9,441 nt of DNA from positions 1-9,441 of the forward strand of contig JAUVSB010000045.1 of the NCBI GenBank assembly GCA_030597275.1, written 5' to 3'. A program made the translations under genes and the position numbers. This stretch comes from Gammaproteobacteria bacterium (GTDB lineage: Bacteria > Pseudomonadota > Gammaproteobacteria > BMS3Bbin11). Below are positions 1 through 6,502 of this stretch, in pieces; position 1 is the stretch's first letter; the number at the start of each line of letters is the position of its first letter. The notes below the pieces were generated by a model. It saw only the letters and a list, made by a program, of their open reading frames with translations, searched no databases and was not told where the DNA came from.

Positions 1-32
1 CGGTGGAACGGCAGGGGAAAGGTTAAAGGATC

Positions 33-88
33 GATTTACGTTTTACGGTTTAGGTATTACGTAAAACCTAAACCGTAAACCGTAATAC
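33..88. repeat. Palindromic array of eight 7-bp units (heptamer repeat)
   Basis: Eight consecutive 7-bp units fill this stretch with no spacers. Four units of the GTTTTAC/GGTTTAG type read one way (33-60) and four units of the GTAAAAC/CTAAACC/GTAAACC type read the opposite way (61-88). The two halves meet at 60/61. Because the halves are inverted they form a stem: positions 42-55 pair perfectly with 66-79 over 14 bp, leaving a 10-nt loop. The array lies downstream of sbcB, beyond the REPIN-like element. Related units occur at 1688-1718 and 8497-8531. It may act in 3'-end formation, but no function can be read directly from it. Confidence 0.75.
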
Positions 89-96
89 GATCTTTT

Positions 97-175
97 ATTG
101 TAGGAGCGTCGCTCGGCGCGATTTTTTAAAGCTGTGCAAAAATCTACGAAGCGCGCCGAGCGACGCTCCTACAAT
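97..175. repeat. REPIN-like pair of inverted REP elements at the sbcB 3' end
   Basis: Two perfect 24-bp inverted arms, 97-120 and 152-175, flank a 31-nt middle part. Read inward, each arm begins with GTAG followed by the small palindrome GAGCGTCGCTC and a GC-rich tail. This resembles REP elements mobilised by RAYT transposases, which have a GTAG-type head followed by an imperfect palindrome. Two inverted REPs form a REPIN or BIME. The T-rich stretch 122-127 and A-rich 138-142 can extend the stem past a bulge. The right arm contains the sbcB stop codon and last leucine codon, so sbcB ends inside the repeat. The hairpin could protect or terminate the sbcB transcript. No RAYT gene is in the window. 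Confidence 0.8.
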
Positions 176-1608
176 CCTTCGACCAATCCCTGCACCCACT
201 GTTCAAGCTGCTGCATTAGTTTCAGTTTATCTTCATCGAGTTTTTCATCATAAATCTCACGCAGTCTCTGGTTAAAGGCATCCAGCGTGAGCGTACTGCC
301 GAAATCTCCTTCCAGTAATCTTACACGACAAAAATCCTGCCACCATTTCTGGTCTTCTTCAGATAACAGATGCGGCCAGTTGCGTGCGCGATAGCGGGGG
401 AAAAGCTGCTGCGGCCTCTGGTCCTCAAAATCCGGCTGCATATCCATCAGTTCATCTACCTTGCTATTGAGTATTTTATTACTCAAACGACGGTCTGCAT
501 CACCTATAAACCCACCATACAATGATGAATCGACATCTCCCGGATCCATTGGCGTTCGGTCCTCGTAAACCTCGCGTATACGCTGTGCAAACCCCTTATC
601 CGCTAATATCTGATCGCGATGCCTTCTGATCCCGGTCAAATCTATTTTCCAGCGCTTTGCCTCGGCACCTCGCAGAGTCGCTATAGGTGCAATTGCGGGT
701 GACTTATTGAGATGCAGGCTCTTTACCCCAACGCGCTCTACCCCTTCCGCCATCTCGGCTTTCGGCGTAAAGAGGTTCTGGCTTATCTCCTTAGACGACA
801 TCGCTAACAGGCGCTTCGGATCCTGGCGCAGATCAATAACAACAATTTCATTTTTATTATGGTTATTTCTAATGAGTGGCAACACCGGTGTTATACGCCC
901 GAATTCGATGGGATACATGCCCGACACATGCAGTATAGGTGTTGCATCTTTAAAGTCTTTGATGACTTTCAGAACTTCATTCTTTTGTCTCAGTTTTAAA
1001 TAATAATTAAACAGATCCGGCTGCTTTTCCTTGATCAGCCGAGCCAGCCCAATCGTTGCGTGAACGTCAGACAAGGCATCATGAGCCCCGACATGTGGAA
1101 TTTCATTGGCAACCGTCATATCCTCCAGGCGAAAACTCGGCACTCCATCTTCCCGGGTTGGCCAGTTGATACCTTCCGGCCGCAGAGCAAAAGTCATCCG
1201 TACCAGGTCAATAATATCCCAGCGGCTATTACCATTTTTCCACTCCCGCACATAGGGATCATAAAAATTCCTATAGAGTCCAAAACGCGTTACTTCATCA
1301 TCAAAGCGCAGGCTGTTATATCCCACACCGCAGGTTCCTGGTTGAGACATCTGCTGAAAAATTTGCTGGAAAAATTCGGCTTCTGGTATACCTTTTTCAG
1401 CGGCGACCTGTGGTAACAGCCCGGTAATCATTACTGAGTCGGGATGGGGGATAAAATCACCCGCGGGGCGACAATAAATCATCATTTCTTCATCAATGAT
1501 TTCCAGCTCGGCGTTGGTGCGAATACCGGCAAATTGTGAGGCTCGATCGGCACGGGGATTAAGCCCCCATGTTTCATAGTCGTGCCAGAAAAATGTCATC
1601 TCGGACAT
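169..1608 (-). CDS. sbcB: Exodeoxyribonuclease I (SbcB)
   Basis: SbcB is a processive 3'-to-5' single-strand DNA exonuclease of the DEDDh family that works in recombination, mismatch repair and removal of single-stranded ends. The 479 residues match the usual length (475 in E. coli), and similarity to E. coli ExoI as I recall it runs end to end. The catalytic set is complete: D10 and E12 in HDYETWG, D103 in RFDDEV, and H176 and D181 in AHDALSD. The conserved RPEGINWP motif is at residues 143-150. An SH3-like domain and a helical C-terminal region follow. The start is supported by AAGGA about 8 nt upstream; M4 is the only close alternative. The gene lies downstream of dsbA-like and darP on the same strand after a 108-bp gap, so it may have its own promoter or share their transcript. 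Its stop codon lies within a REP arm. Confidence 0.97.
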   Translation of the reverse strand: MSEMTFFWHDYETWGLNPRADRASQFAGIRTNAELEIIDEEMMIYCRPAGDFIPHPDSVMITGLLPQVAAEKGIPEAEFFQQIFQQMSQPGTCGVGYNSLRFDDEVTRFGLYRNFYDPYVREWKNGNSRWDIIDLVRMTFALRPEGINWPTREDGVPSFRLEDMTVANEIPHVGAHDALSDVHATIGLARLIKEKQPDLFNYYLKLRQKNEVLKVIKDFKDATPILHVSGMYPIEFGRITPVLPLIRNNHNKNEIVVIDLRQDPKRLLAMSSKEISQNLFTPKAEMAEGVERVGVKSLHLNKSPAIAPIATLRGAEAKRWKIDLTGIRRHRDQILADKGFAQRIREVYEDRTPMDPGDVDSSLYGGFIGDADRRLSNKILNSKVDELMDMQPDFEDQRPQQLFPRYRARNWPHLLSEEDQKWWQDFCRVRLLEGDFGSTLTLDAFNQRLREIYDEKLDEDKLKLMQQLEQWVQGLVEGL

Positions 1609-1687
1609 AGAAAATCCTTATTTAGTGTCATTTATAACCGTGGTGCAATGATATATTAAATTCAGTGTTCAGATGACTTTAGCTTTT

Positions 1688-1718
1688 ACTGAAAACCGAA
1701 AACCGAATACTGAAAACT
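1688..1718. repeat. Heptamer array abutting the darP stop codon
   Basis: Four head-to-tail 7-bp units (ACTGAAA, ACCGAAA, ACCGAAT, ACTGAAA) run from 1688 to 1715. The next three bases, ACT, begin a fifth unit and overlap the darP stop codon (1717-1719). About 20 bp away, around 1660-1673, are two units in the opposite orientation (TTCAGTG, TTCAGAT), so the array can fold back on itself. It fills part of the 108-bp gap between darP and sbcB. The same heptamer type occurs at 33-88 and 8497-8531. Confidence 0.75.
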
Positions 1719-2211
1719 ATGCTCCCTGCAAGTCCTTTATATACTGAAACAACAAGCGAGCAGATTTTGGTGGCTTTTCCTGCATACGCTCTTTGCGGGC
1801 GTTACGAACAAGTTGCCTGAGGTGCTGGCGATCTGCGCCTGGTAACAGTCCTACAATCTTATTAATGACTTCATCATCCCCTGCAATCAGTTGATCTCGC
1901 CATTGCTCAATTTGGTGAAAAGCTATTACCTCATCCCGTTGCGGTTGTGATATCTGGCTTAGTAACTGCTGAATGGCAACATCGTCTTCTTCACGCAGCA
2001 GCTTGCCGATATGCTGCAGCTGCCGGCGCAACGCCTCACGCTTCAAGCTATGTGCCAGGATAATCGAATCATATAGAGATTCTGAGAAGTCGAACTTGTT
2101 CAGTGATACCAGGGGTAAATCAACCAGCTCTTTGCCGAGATCACGCAAGGCCTGCATTTCACGTTTCACCTGAGATTTACTTATTATTAATTCTTCTTTT
2201 TCTTCTTTCAT
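1717..2211 (-). CDS. darP: DarP/YjgA ribosome-associated maturation factor (DUF615)
   Basis: DarP (YjgA) binds late 50S ribosomal precursors and promotes maturation of the peptidyl-transferase centre in the cytoplasm. The 164-residue protein has the family's features: an N-terminal SKSQVKREMQALRDLGKELV helix (11-30), the basic stretch LKREALRRQLQHIGKLLR (56-73), PGADRQHLRQLVRNARKE (124-141) and the C-terminal KPPKSARLLFQYIKDL (146-161). It is somewhat shorter than E. coli YjgA because most of the acidic N-terminal extension is missing, leaving a short KEEKEE segment. The start codon is 5 nt after the stop of the dsbA-like gene, so the two are probably co-transcribed and translationally coupled. 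The purine-rich GGAAGAG upstream lies inside the end of that gene. A heptamer array begins at the stop codon. Confidence 0.95.
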   Translation of the reverse strand: MKEEKEELIISKSQVKREMQALRDLGKELVDLPLVSLNKFDFSESLYDSIILAHSLKREALRRQLQHIGKLLREEDDVAIQQLLSQISQPQRDEVIAFHQIEQWRDQLIAGDDEVINKIVGLLPGADRQHLRQLVRNARKERMQEKPPKSARLLFQYIKDLQGA

Positions 2212-2216
2212 ATTGC

Positions 2217-2846
2217 TTACTCTTCCATCTCTAGAAACATTTCGATCAACTCAAGCATGGGAGAGGCATCCAGGTAGTCGATAGCAACAGGCCAGACTGA
2301 ATCACCTGCCTTAAATACCAGGCTCGGGAAACTATCAGCATGCAGCTCTCTTGATAATTGAATCTCGTCCATCAGAATCTTCTGACTAGCTTCAGCGACC
2401 AGATCACTCCTGAATCGGTGCTGATCAAGACCAATATCGATTGCCAATTCAATCAATGTCTCATTATCCGACGGATTTCTTGCTTCTTCATAATATGCCT
2501 GCTGAATTCGGGCCGTCATAGTTTCATCATATTCGTCTCCCTGCAAGCGGGCAGCAATGACGGCCCTGCATGCGGGATAGGTCGAGCGCCGCGGCTGACA
2601 CACAGACCAGAAATCAAAATTGAATTTCACGCCAGAGATTTTATTTTCTATACGTCGCCAGTTTTCCTGAATACTCTTTTGCAACTCTAGCGGCATAGGC
2701 TGGTCGTTATCTGCCGCCAGCCCACCGAGCAGACGGTGAACCGTCACACTCCCGGGAAGGGAATTAAACAACTGCTTCGCCGCCCCTGCAAACCCCCAAC
2801 ACCAGCTGCACATAGGATCATGTATATAAAACAGTTCATTTTTCAT
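2217..2846 (-). CDS. DsbA-family thioredoxin-fold protein, probably cytoplasmic
   Basis: This 209-residue protein carries a CxxC redox motif, C13-S-W-C16, in the context HDPMCSWCWGF near its N-terminus. The cis-proline loop of the thioredoxin fold is SFP at 172-174, late in the protein as expected when a helical domain is inserted in the fold, as in DsbA. There is no signal peptide or lipobox, so it probably works in the cytoplasm, unlike periplasmic DsbA. It resembles the group annotated as predicted protein-disulfide isomerase (COG3531) and is more distantly related to FrnE-like proteins. Its substrate is unknown. It heads a probable leftward operon with darP. The ribosome-binding site is weak (GGA close to the ATG). 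A palindrome (2873-2887) and a TATAAT-type -10 lie in the short divergent region shared with ppk2. Confidence 0.85.
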   Translation of the reverse strand: MKNELFYIHDPMCSWCWGFAGAAKQLFNSLPGSVTVHRLLGGLAADNDQPMPLELQKSIQENWRRIENKISGVKFNFDFWSVCQPRRSTYPACRAVIAARLQGDEYDETMTARIQQAYYEEARNPSDNETLIELAIDIGLDQHRFRSDLVAEASQKILMDEIQLSRELHADSFPSLVFKAGDSVWPVAIDYLDASPMLELIEMFLEMEE

Positions 2847-2872
2847 TCCAAATCAGGGCTCAGTAGGTGCCA

Positions 2873-2887
2873 CCACAATGATTGTGG
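2873..2887. promoter_or_regulatory. 15-bp perfect palindrome between divergent dsbA-like and ppk2 genes
   Basis: CCACAATGATTGTGG is a perfect inverted repeat with 7-bp arms and one central base. It lies in the 88-bp region between the divergent starts at 2846 and 2935, where an operator for either gene would be expected. A related pair of half-sites, CCACAAT at 3747-3753 and ATTGTGA at 3807-3813, flanks the promoter of the second ppk2. The binding protein cannot be named. The palindrome partly encodes an N-terminal extension of ppk2 if translation began at 2878, but the ribosome-binding site argues against that start. Confidence 0.5.
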
Positions 2888-2890
2888 GTT

Positions 2891-2896
2891 ATTATA
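2891..2896 (-). promoter_or_regulatory. Candidate -10 hexamer for the dsbA-like/darP operon
   Basis: The minus strand reads TATAAT here, a perfect -10, 44 bp before the dsbA-like start codon. The predicted start of transcription would fall on the palindrome at 2873-2887, so a bound repressor would block it. No good -35 hexamer is visible 16-18 bp upstream (CGTGTA at a 17-bp spacer), so the promoter would be weak or need an activator. Confidence 0.35.
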
Positions 2897-2934
2897 GCGG
2901 ATTATCATCGTTCTACACGCAGAAGGAAGCCCCA

Positions 2935-3744
2935 ATGTCTCAAAAACCAAAAGTCATCGGCAAACGTGCCTACGAGAAGGCATTATTTGACCTGCAGCTG
3001 GAGCTTGTCAAACTACAGGCATGGGTTCAACACAAGGGACTTAAGGTGGTTATCATCTTTGAAGGTCGGGACGCGGCAGGAAAAGGGGGAGTGATCAAAC
3101 GTATCACACAGCACCTGAATCCACGCATTGCCCGAGTAGTTGCCCTGCCCGCTCCGACTGAAAGAGAAAAGACGCAATGGTATTTCCAGCGTTATTCAGC
3201 GCATCTGCCTGCAGCCGGTGAAATTGTTCTGTTGGACCGCAGCTGGTACAACCGTGCCGGGGTAGAAAAAGTCATGGGTTTTTGTACTGATGAGGAACAC
3301 CAGGAGTTCCTTCGTTCCTGCCCCGAATTTGAACGCATGCTGGTTCGCTCTGGTGTCATCCTCATCAAGTACTGGTTCTCTGTTTCAGACGAAGTGCAGG
3401 AGCAGCGCTTTAAAGCACGCCTTAAAGAGCCGCATAAACGCTGGAAACTAAGTCCTATGGATCTCGAATCCCTCTCTCGCTGGGAAGAATATTCGAAAGC
3501 AAAGGATCAGATGTTTGCCCATACCGACATCAAACAGGCCCCCTGGTATGTTGTCAATTCTGACGTTAAAAAACATGCCCGGCTTAACTGCATTTCGCAC
3601 CTTATCAGCCTGATTCCCTATGAAGATTTGACACCTGAAGAAATCAAACTGCCTAAACGAAAAGAGACAGTGGGTTATGTTCGCCCGCCAATGTCTGACC
3701 AGACATTTATACCGGAAATTTACCCAAAAGATGACAAGGATTAA
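2935..3744 (+). CDS. ppk2: Polyphosphate kinase 2 family protein (first of two)
   Basis: PPK2 enzymes transfer phosphate between polyphosphate and nucleotides, mainly using polyphosphate to phosphorylate nucleoside diphosphates or monophosphates in the cytoplasm. This 269-residue single-domain protein has Walker A GRDAAGKGG (44-52), Walker B-type DRSWYNR (101-107) and the lid segment with RWKLSPMD (169-176). The length and motifs resemble the one-domain Pseudomonas PA0141-like group (class I, ADP or GDP phosphorylating), but subclass is an inference. I chose the ATG at 2935 because AAGGAAG (2923-2929) stands 5 nt upstream and the family N-terminus fits. The in-frame ATG at 2878 would add 19 unrelated residues encoded partly by a palindrome. 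The paralogue ppk2-2 follows after 130 bp on the same strand, with its own promoter signals. Confidence 0.93.
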   Translation: MSQKPKVIGKRAYEKALFDLQLELVKLQAWVQHKGLKVVIIFEGRDAAGKGGVIKRITQHLNPRIARVVALPAPTEREKTQWYFQRYSAHLPAAGEIVLLDRSWYNRAGVEKVMGFCTDEEHQEFLRSCPEFERMLVRSGVILIKYWFSVSDEVQEQRFKARLKEPHKRWKLSPMDLESLSRWEEYSKAKDQMFAHTDIKQAPWYVVNSDVKKHARLNCISHLISLIPYEDLTPEEIKLPKRKETVGYVRPPMSDQTFIPEIYPKDDKD

Positions 3745-3754
3745 CCCCACAATC

Positions 3755-3768
3755 CTGATCTATATCAA
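3755..3768. promoter_or_regulatory. FNR/Anr-like box upstream of the second ppk2
   Basis: CTGATCTATATCAA matches the FNR/Anr consensus TTGAT-N4-ATCAA at 9 of 10 specified bases. Its centre is 3761.5. A perfect -10 (3791-3796) predicts transcription from about 3803, which puts the box at -41.5, the standard class II activator position overlapping a poor -35. The spacing and the match together make a real site likely. It implies activation of ppk2-2 under low oxygen by an FNR/Anr/Dnr-type regulator. Confidence 0.6.
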
Positions 3769-3790
3769 GGTATGGAATAAGGTTCTGCCT

Positions 3791-3796
3791 TATAAT
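3791..3796 (+). promoter_or_regulatory. -10 hexamer of the ppk2-2 promoter
   Basis: TATAAT is a perfect sigma-70 -10. The bases 17 bp upstream (AGGTAT) are a poor -35, as is usual for activator-dependent class II promoters. The FNR-like box overlaps that position. The predicted leader before the ppk2-2 start is about 70 nt. Confidence 0.55.
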
Positions 3797-3874
3797 GAAA
3801 AGATAGATTGTGAGTTTCTTCATTGCATATGCTTGAAATTCTGCAACAAATGACCAAATCATAGGAATAGTACG

Positions 3875-4798
3875 ATGATTGACGAGACCGCAGCAGTTAA
3901 CGAAGATGAGATGACAACAGAAAGTAATGTTACTGAGATATCTGGTTCTCCATTGGAAGAAGGCGTTCTTCCAGAGCCACAGGCTCCCGCTTTCAAAAAA
4001 CTGAAGAAAAAGGCCTTACGTCGCTATCTCCGTGAAGAAGAACTGAAGCCTTACCAGGCTGAGCTGATAAAAATGCAGCAGCACCTGGAGCAAACAGGAA
4101 AACGCATGATCATTCTGTTTGAAGGACGTGATGCATCCGGCAAGGGTGGCACTATTCGTCGTGTCACTCGCTACATGAACGAAAAGCACTACCGTGTAGT
4201 GGCTCTGGGTAAACCGACTGAACATGAAAAGACCCAGTGGTTCTTCCAGAAATACGTACGCCAGTTCCCTCGTGGCGGCGAAGTCGTTCTATTTGATCGA
4301 AGCTGGTATAACCGTGCCATGGTAGAACCCGTCTTCGGTTTCTGCACTGACAAGGAATACAAAAACTTCATGCGCGGCGTGGGGGGCTTTGAAAAAGACC
4401 TGGTGCGGCAAGGGACCATTGTCATAAAGCTCTATTTCAGCGTTACCAAGGAAGAGCAGGAGCTTCGATTTGCACGGCGCAAGCACGACACACTGCGTCA
4501 ATGGAAACTCAGCGAGGTCGATGTACAGGCGCAGGAGCGCTGGGATGATTTCACCAATGTGAAATATGAGATGCTTAAAAAGACCCATACTACGCATTCC
4601 CCGTGGAAGATTATACGCTCAAACGATAAGCACCTGGCCAGGCTCAATGCGATGAAAGTGATACTGAATTCAGTGCCCTATGAGCGTCTCGATCCCGAGC
4701 TGGATTTTGTACCGGATTCCGATGTTGTCATTTCCGGTTCCAGGGAACTGGAGTATATGGAAGCTCAACGCCTGCGCAGCGGGAAATTTCTCGACTGA
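3875..4798 (+). CDS. ppk2: Polyphosphate kinase 2 family protein (second of two, with acidic N-terminal extension)
   Basis: This is a second PPK2, 307 residues, expected to use polyphosphate to phosphorylate nucleotides (or the reverse). Walker A is GRDASGKGG (84-92) and the Walker B-type motif is DRSWYNRAMVEP (141-152). The lid segment carries RQWKLSEVD. The core is clearly paralogous to the preceding gene, but this copy has an extra N-terminal segment of about 40 residues that is acidic and low-complexity (1-38), followed by a basic run, FKKLKKKALRR (40-50). It also has a longer C-terminal tail. The core seems closer to PA0141-type class I enzymes than the first copy. The start is supported by AGGA 8 nt upstream; M13 is a possible alternative. 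It has its own FNR-like promoter, and its end converges on the cytochrome gene with only 5 bp between stop codons. Confidence 0.93.
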   Translation: MIDETAAVNEDEMTTESNVTEISGSPLEEGVLPEPQAPAFKKLKKKALRRYLREEELKPYQAELIKMQQHLEQTGKRMIILFEGRDASGKGGTIRRVTRYMNEKHYRVVALGKPTEHEKTQWFFQKYVRQFPRGGEVVLFDRSWYNRAMVEPVFGFCTDKEYKNFMRGVGGFEKDLVRQGTIVIKLYFSVTKEEQELRFARRKHDTLRQWKLSEVDVQAQERWDDFTNVKYEMLKKTHTTHSPWKIIRSNDKHLARLNAMKVILNSVPYERLDPELDFVPDSDVVISGSRELEYMEAQRLRSGKFLD

Positions 4799-4803
4799 TA
4801 AAC

Positions 4804-5250
4804 TCAGCGTAGCTGTCTTACCTCTTCAACAGATACGCTATCAGCTGACCGATTGCCCCAGGCGTTACGCAGATAGCTGGCGATGGCAGCTATCTGCTTA
4901 TCTGAAAGTGAATCGGCGAATGCCGGCATGGCAGAGCCTTTTTTTCCCTGTAACATTCGCTGAATCAATTGAGACTTCTGCCCATCTGCAAACGGACTGC
5001 CATCCAGTGCCGGACCACCCAGCTGCATGTCGCCTTTACCGTCTCGGGCATGGCACACACTGCAGTTGCTACGGTATAGTGACTCACCAGACTCCAATAA
5101 CTGTAAATCAGCTTCTGTCCACTCCATGCCTGAATTACTCCACTTCAGCTTCGCCACCTCAAGGTCAAAGTGATCTGACTCCTGTTGGCCACAGCCCGGC
5201 AAGACACTTCCAGCTAACAATAATAGCGTCAGCTTTAGATTTTTCAGCAT
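4804..5250 (-). CDS. Lipoprotein class I c-type cytochrome (monohaem)
   Basis: The 148-residue protein begins with a lysine-containing hydrophobic signal (2-17) ending in LPGC, a lipobox-like site that would lipidate C20. The proline at -2 is less usual. One haem-binding motif, C63-S-V-C66-H67, and a probable axial methionine, M108 in SAMPAF, define a monohaem class I cytochrome c fold, with the usual C-terminal helix (SDKQIAAIASYLRNAW). It is expected to be an electron carrier anchored at the periplasmic face of a membrane. The partner is unknown and no oxidase or reductase genes are adjacent. AAGGAAG 5 nt before the ATG supports the start. It converges on ppk2-2, and there is no room for an intrinsic terminator between them. 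Confidence 0.9.
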   Translation of the reverse strand: MLKNLKLTLLLLAGSVLPGCGQQESDHFDLEVAKLKWSNSGMEWTEADLQLLESGESLYRSNCSVCHARDGKGDMQLGGPALDGSPFADGQKSQLIQRMLQGKKGSAMPAFADSLSDKQIAAIASYLRNAWGNRSADSVSVEEVRQLR

Positions 5251-5446
5251 ATCGCTTCCTTTTCTAAATCACCTATATTTCTTGTGCCTGCTTCCTGGTT
5301 ATTCAGTAACGTACCTTTTCCGAATCAAATATTGAGATAAATGGTCATGTTTCTCCGACAAACTGCACCCCCTCTTCATGGTGCTTTAAGAATTAACGTC
5401 TAGACTTAATATACAAAACAGATCGTTCACGAGAGATGGGATTAAA

Positions 5447-5740
5447 ATGTTTGGCCACAAAGACAAAGAGCATAGCGCTAGTTCTTTAAATGAGTATATC
5501 GACAAAAAGAGTCAGCTCATAAAAAAGAAAAATAGGATTATTCTCTCGAAAATCAATTACGCACTACATGGTCAGCATAAGCACTATTTCAGCAAACAGG
5601 ATGTACTGTCACAAAAAGAGAATGCACGATGCAAGGTCTGCAATATGTTGCTGTCAGAATACCGGGTTCAAAAAAAGATGGAGAACTGGACACCCCACCT
5701 AAAGCCCATTCACAAAATGACAGCGCCGGCAGAAAAATAA
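5447..5740 (+). CDS. Small basic protein with a CxxC pair, unrecognised
   Basis: I do not recognise this 97-residue protein. It is lysine-rich (SQLIKKKNRIILSK at 22-35) and carries a single C62-K-V-C65 pair preceded by a histidine cluster, HGQHKH (41-46). The Cys and His residues might form one metal site, but two cysteines 16 residues from the histidines is not a known finger pattern that I can name. There is no signal peptide or membrane segment. GGGA about 7 nt before the ATG gives a moderate ribosome-binding site. It stands alone, with 196 bp on the left (no clear promoter) and 104 bp on the right. It is the longest open frame here on this strand, but its coding status depends on conservation. 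Confidence 0.5.
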   Translation: MFGHKDKEHSASSLNEYIDKKSQLIKKKNRIILSKINYALHGQHKHYFSKQDVLSQKENARCKVCNMLLSEYRVQKKMENWTPHLKPIHKMTAPAEK

Positions 5741-5844
5741 AATCAGCTAGATTAAGCTTTTCGTATACCCCACACCCGGCTGGGAAAATATCAACATCCC
5801 ACGCAGACCATCACGGGCCATATCCAGTAAAAACTAATGCGGCC

Positions 5845-6489
5845 TCATGCAGGGAAAATGACGGCTTCGTCTCCCCGCATCCAGGCAGGAAGCTTCACCA
5901 TAATCGAATCAAATAAGTTTGAATCCAGGAATGTCTGCAGCCATACCTGAAGTTTTGGATAAGGTGCCTGATCAAACCAGTCTTTATCGACAAAAGCGAA
6001 TTGCCGAATGAAAGGAAAAATTGCTATATCGGCTATAGATAGCGTCTCTCCTAGCAAACACCTTGATTCAGTTAATGCATCTTCAAGGTCCTGCAAGTAT
6101 TCTTCTCCCAGGGAACGGTAGTATTCCAATGGATATTCAGGATAACGGTCTGCATATTTGTAATGATCCAGGTCAGTCTTGAATGAAAAATCATTCATCT
6201 CTACCATTATTTCTGCGTCAAATAGACTGGACTCACCCTCTCCAAGCCATGAGTCCGGGTCATTTTGTCGAATCGCCCAAAGCATAATATCCCAGCTTTC
6301 ATCAATAACCCGCCCATCTGGCAGTTCCAGAACAGGGACTGTGGCCTCTTTTGTCAGATTGAGAATTTCTTCAGGTTTGTCATTAAGGACAATCTCACGC
6401 AGTTCCACTTTCACGCCACTATATTGCAGGGCCAGGCGAGCACGCATGGCATAAGGGCAACGACGAAATGAATAGAATATGGGCAGCAT
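5845..6489 (-). CDS. Glutathione S-transferase family protein
   Basis: The 214-residue protein has an N-terminal thioredoxin-like domain (1 to about 75) and an all-helical C-terminal domain, the GST layout. The probable catalytic residue is C11, in RRCPYAMRAR, a position typical of cysteine-type (omega or GrxB-like) GSTs. These favour glutathione-dependent reduction over conjugation. V51-P52 in ATVPVLELPDG is the conserved cis-proline, and DES (63-65) is the glutamate/serine glutathione-binding motif. Residues SIADIAIFPF form the N-capping box of the C-terminal domain. It is probably cytoplasmic, with an unknown substrate. The start codon has no strong ribosome-binding site. The gene starts 13 nt after the stop of the 124-residue unknown, so translation may be coupled. 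Confidence 0.9.
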   Translation of the reverse strand: MLPIFYSFRRCPYAMRARLALQYSGVKVELREIVLNDKPEEILNLTKEATVPVLELPDGRVIDESWDIMLWAIRQNDPDSWLGEGESSLFDAEIMVEMNDFSFKTDLDHYKYADRYPEYPLEYYRSLGEEYLQDLEDALTESRCLLGETLSIADIAIFPFIRQFAFVDKDWFDQAPYPKLQVWLQTFLDSNLFDSIMVKLPAWMRGDEAVIFPA

Positions 6490-6502
6490 TGCAAGTAATT
6501 AT

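Noticed and set aside
33..88. CRISPR-like repeat array
   Set aside because: Units are 7 bp with no spacers, so these are short tandem repeats rather than CRISPR.
2878..2934. N-terminal 19-residue extension of the first ppk2 from an in-frame upstream ATG
   Set aside because: No ribosome-binding site before it, and it overlaps a palindrome. AAGGAAG stands 5 nt before the ATG at 2935, which gives the normal PPK2 N-terminus.
4680..5267. 195-residue plus-strand open frame across ppk2-2 and the cytochrome
   Set aside because: Antisense to a haem-motif cytochrome and out of frame with ppk2; a shadow.
5363..5385. GCACC...GGTGC inverted repeat followed by T-rich bases as a terminator
   Set aside because: Only 5-bp arms with a 10-nt loop and three T's, and no gene ends nearby in the right orientation.
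5629..5916. 95-residue plus-strand open frame overlapping the 97-residue gene and the GST gene end
   Set aside because: Overlaps two better candidates in other frames, has no ribosome-binding site and a non-protein-like composition.
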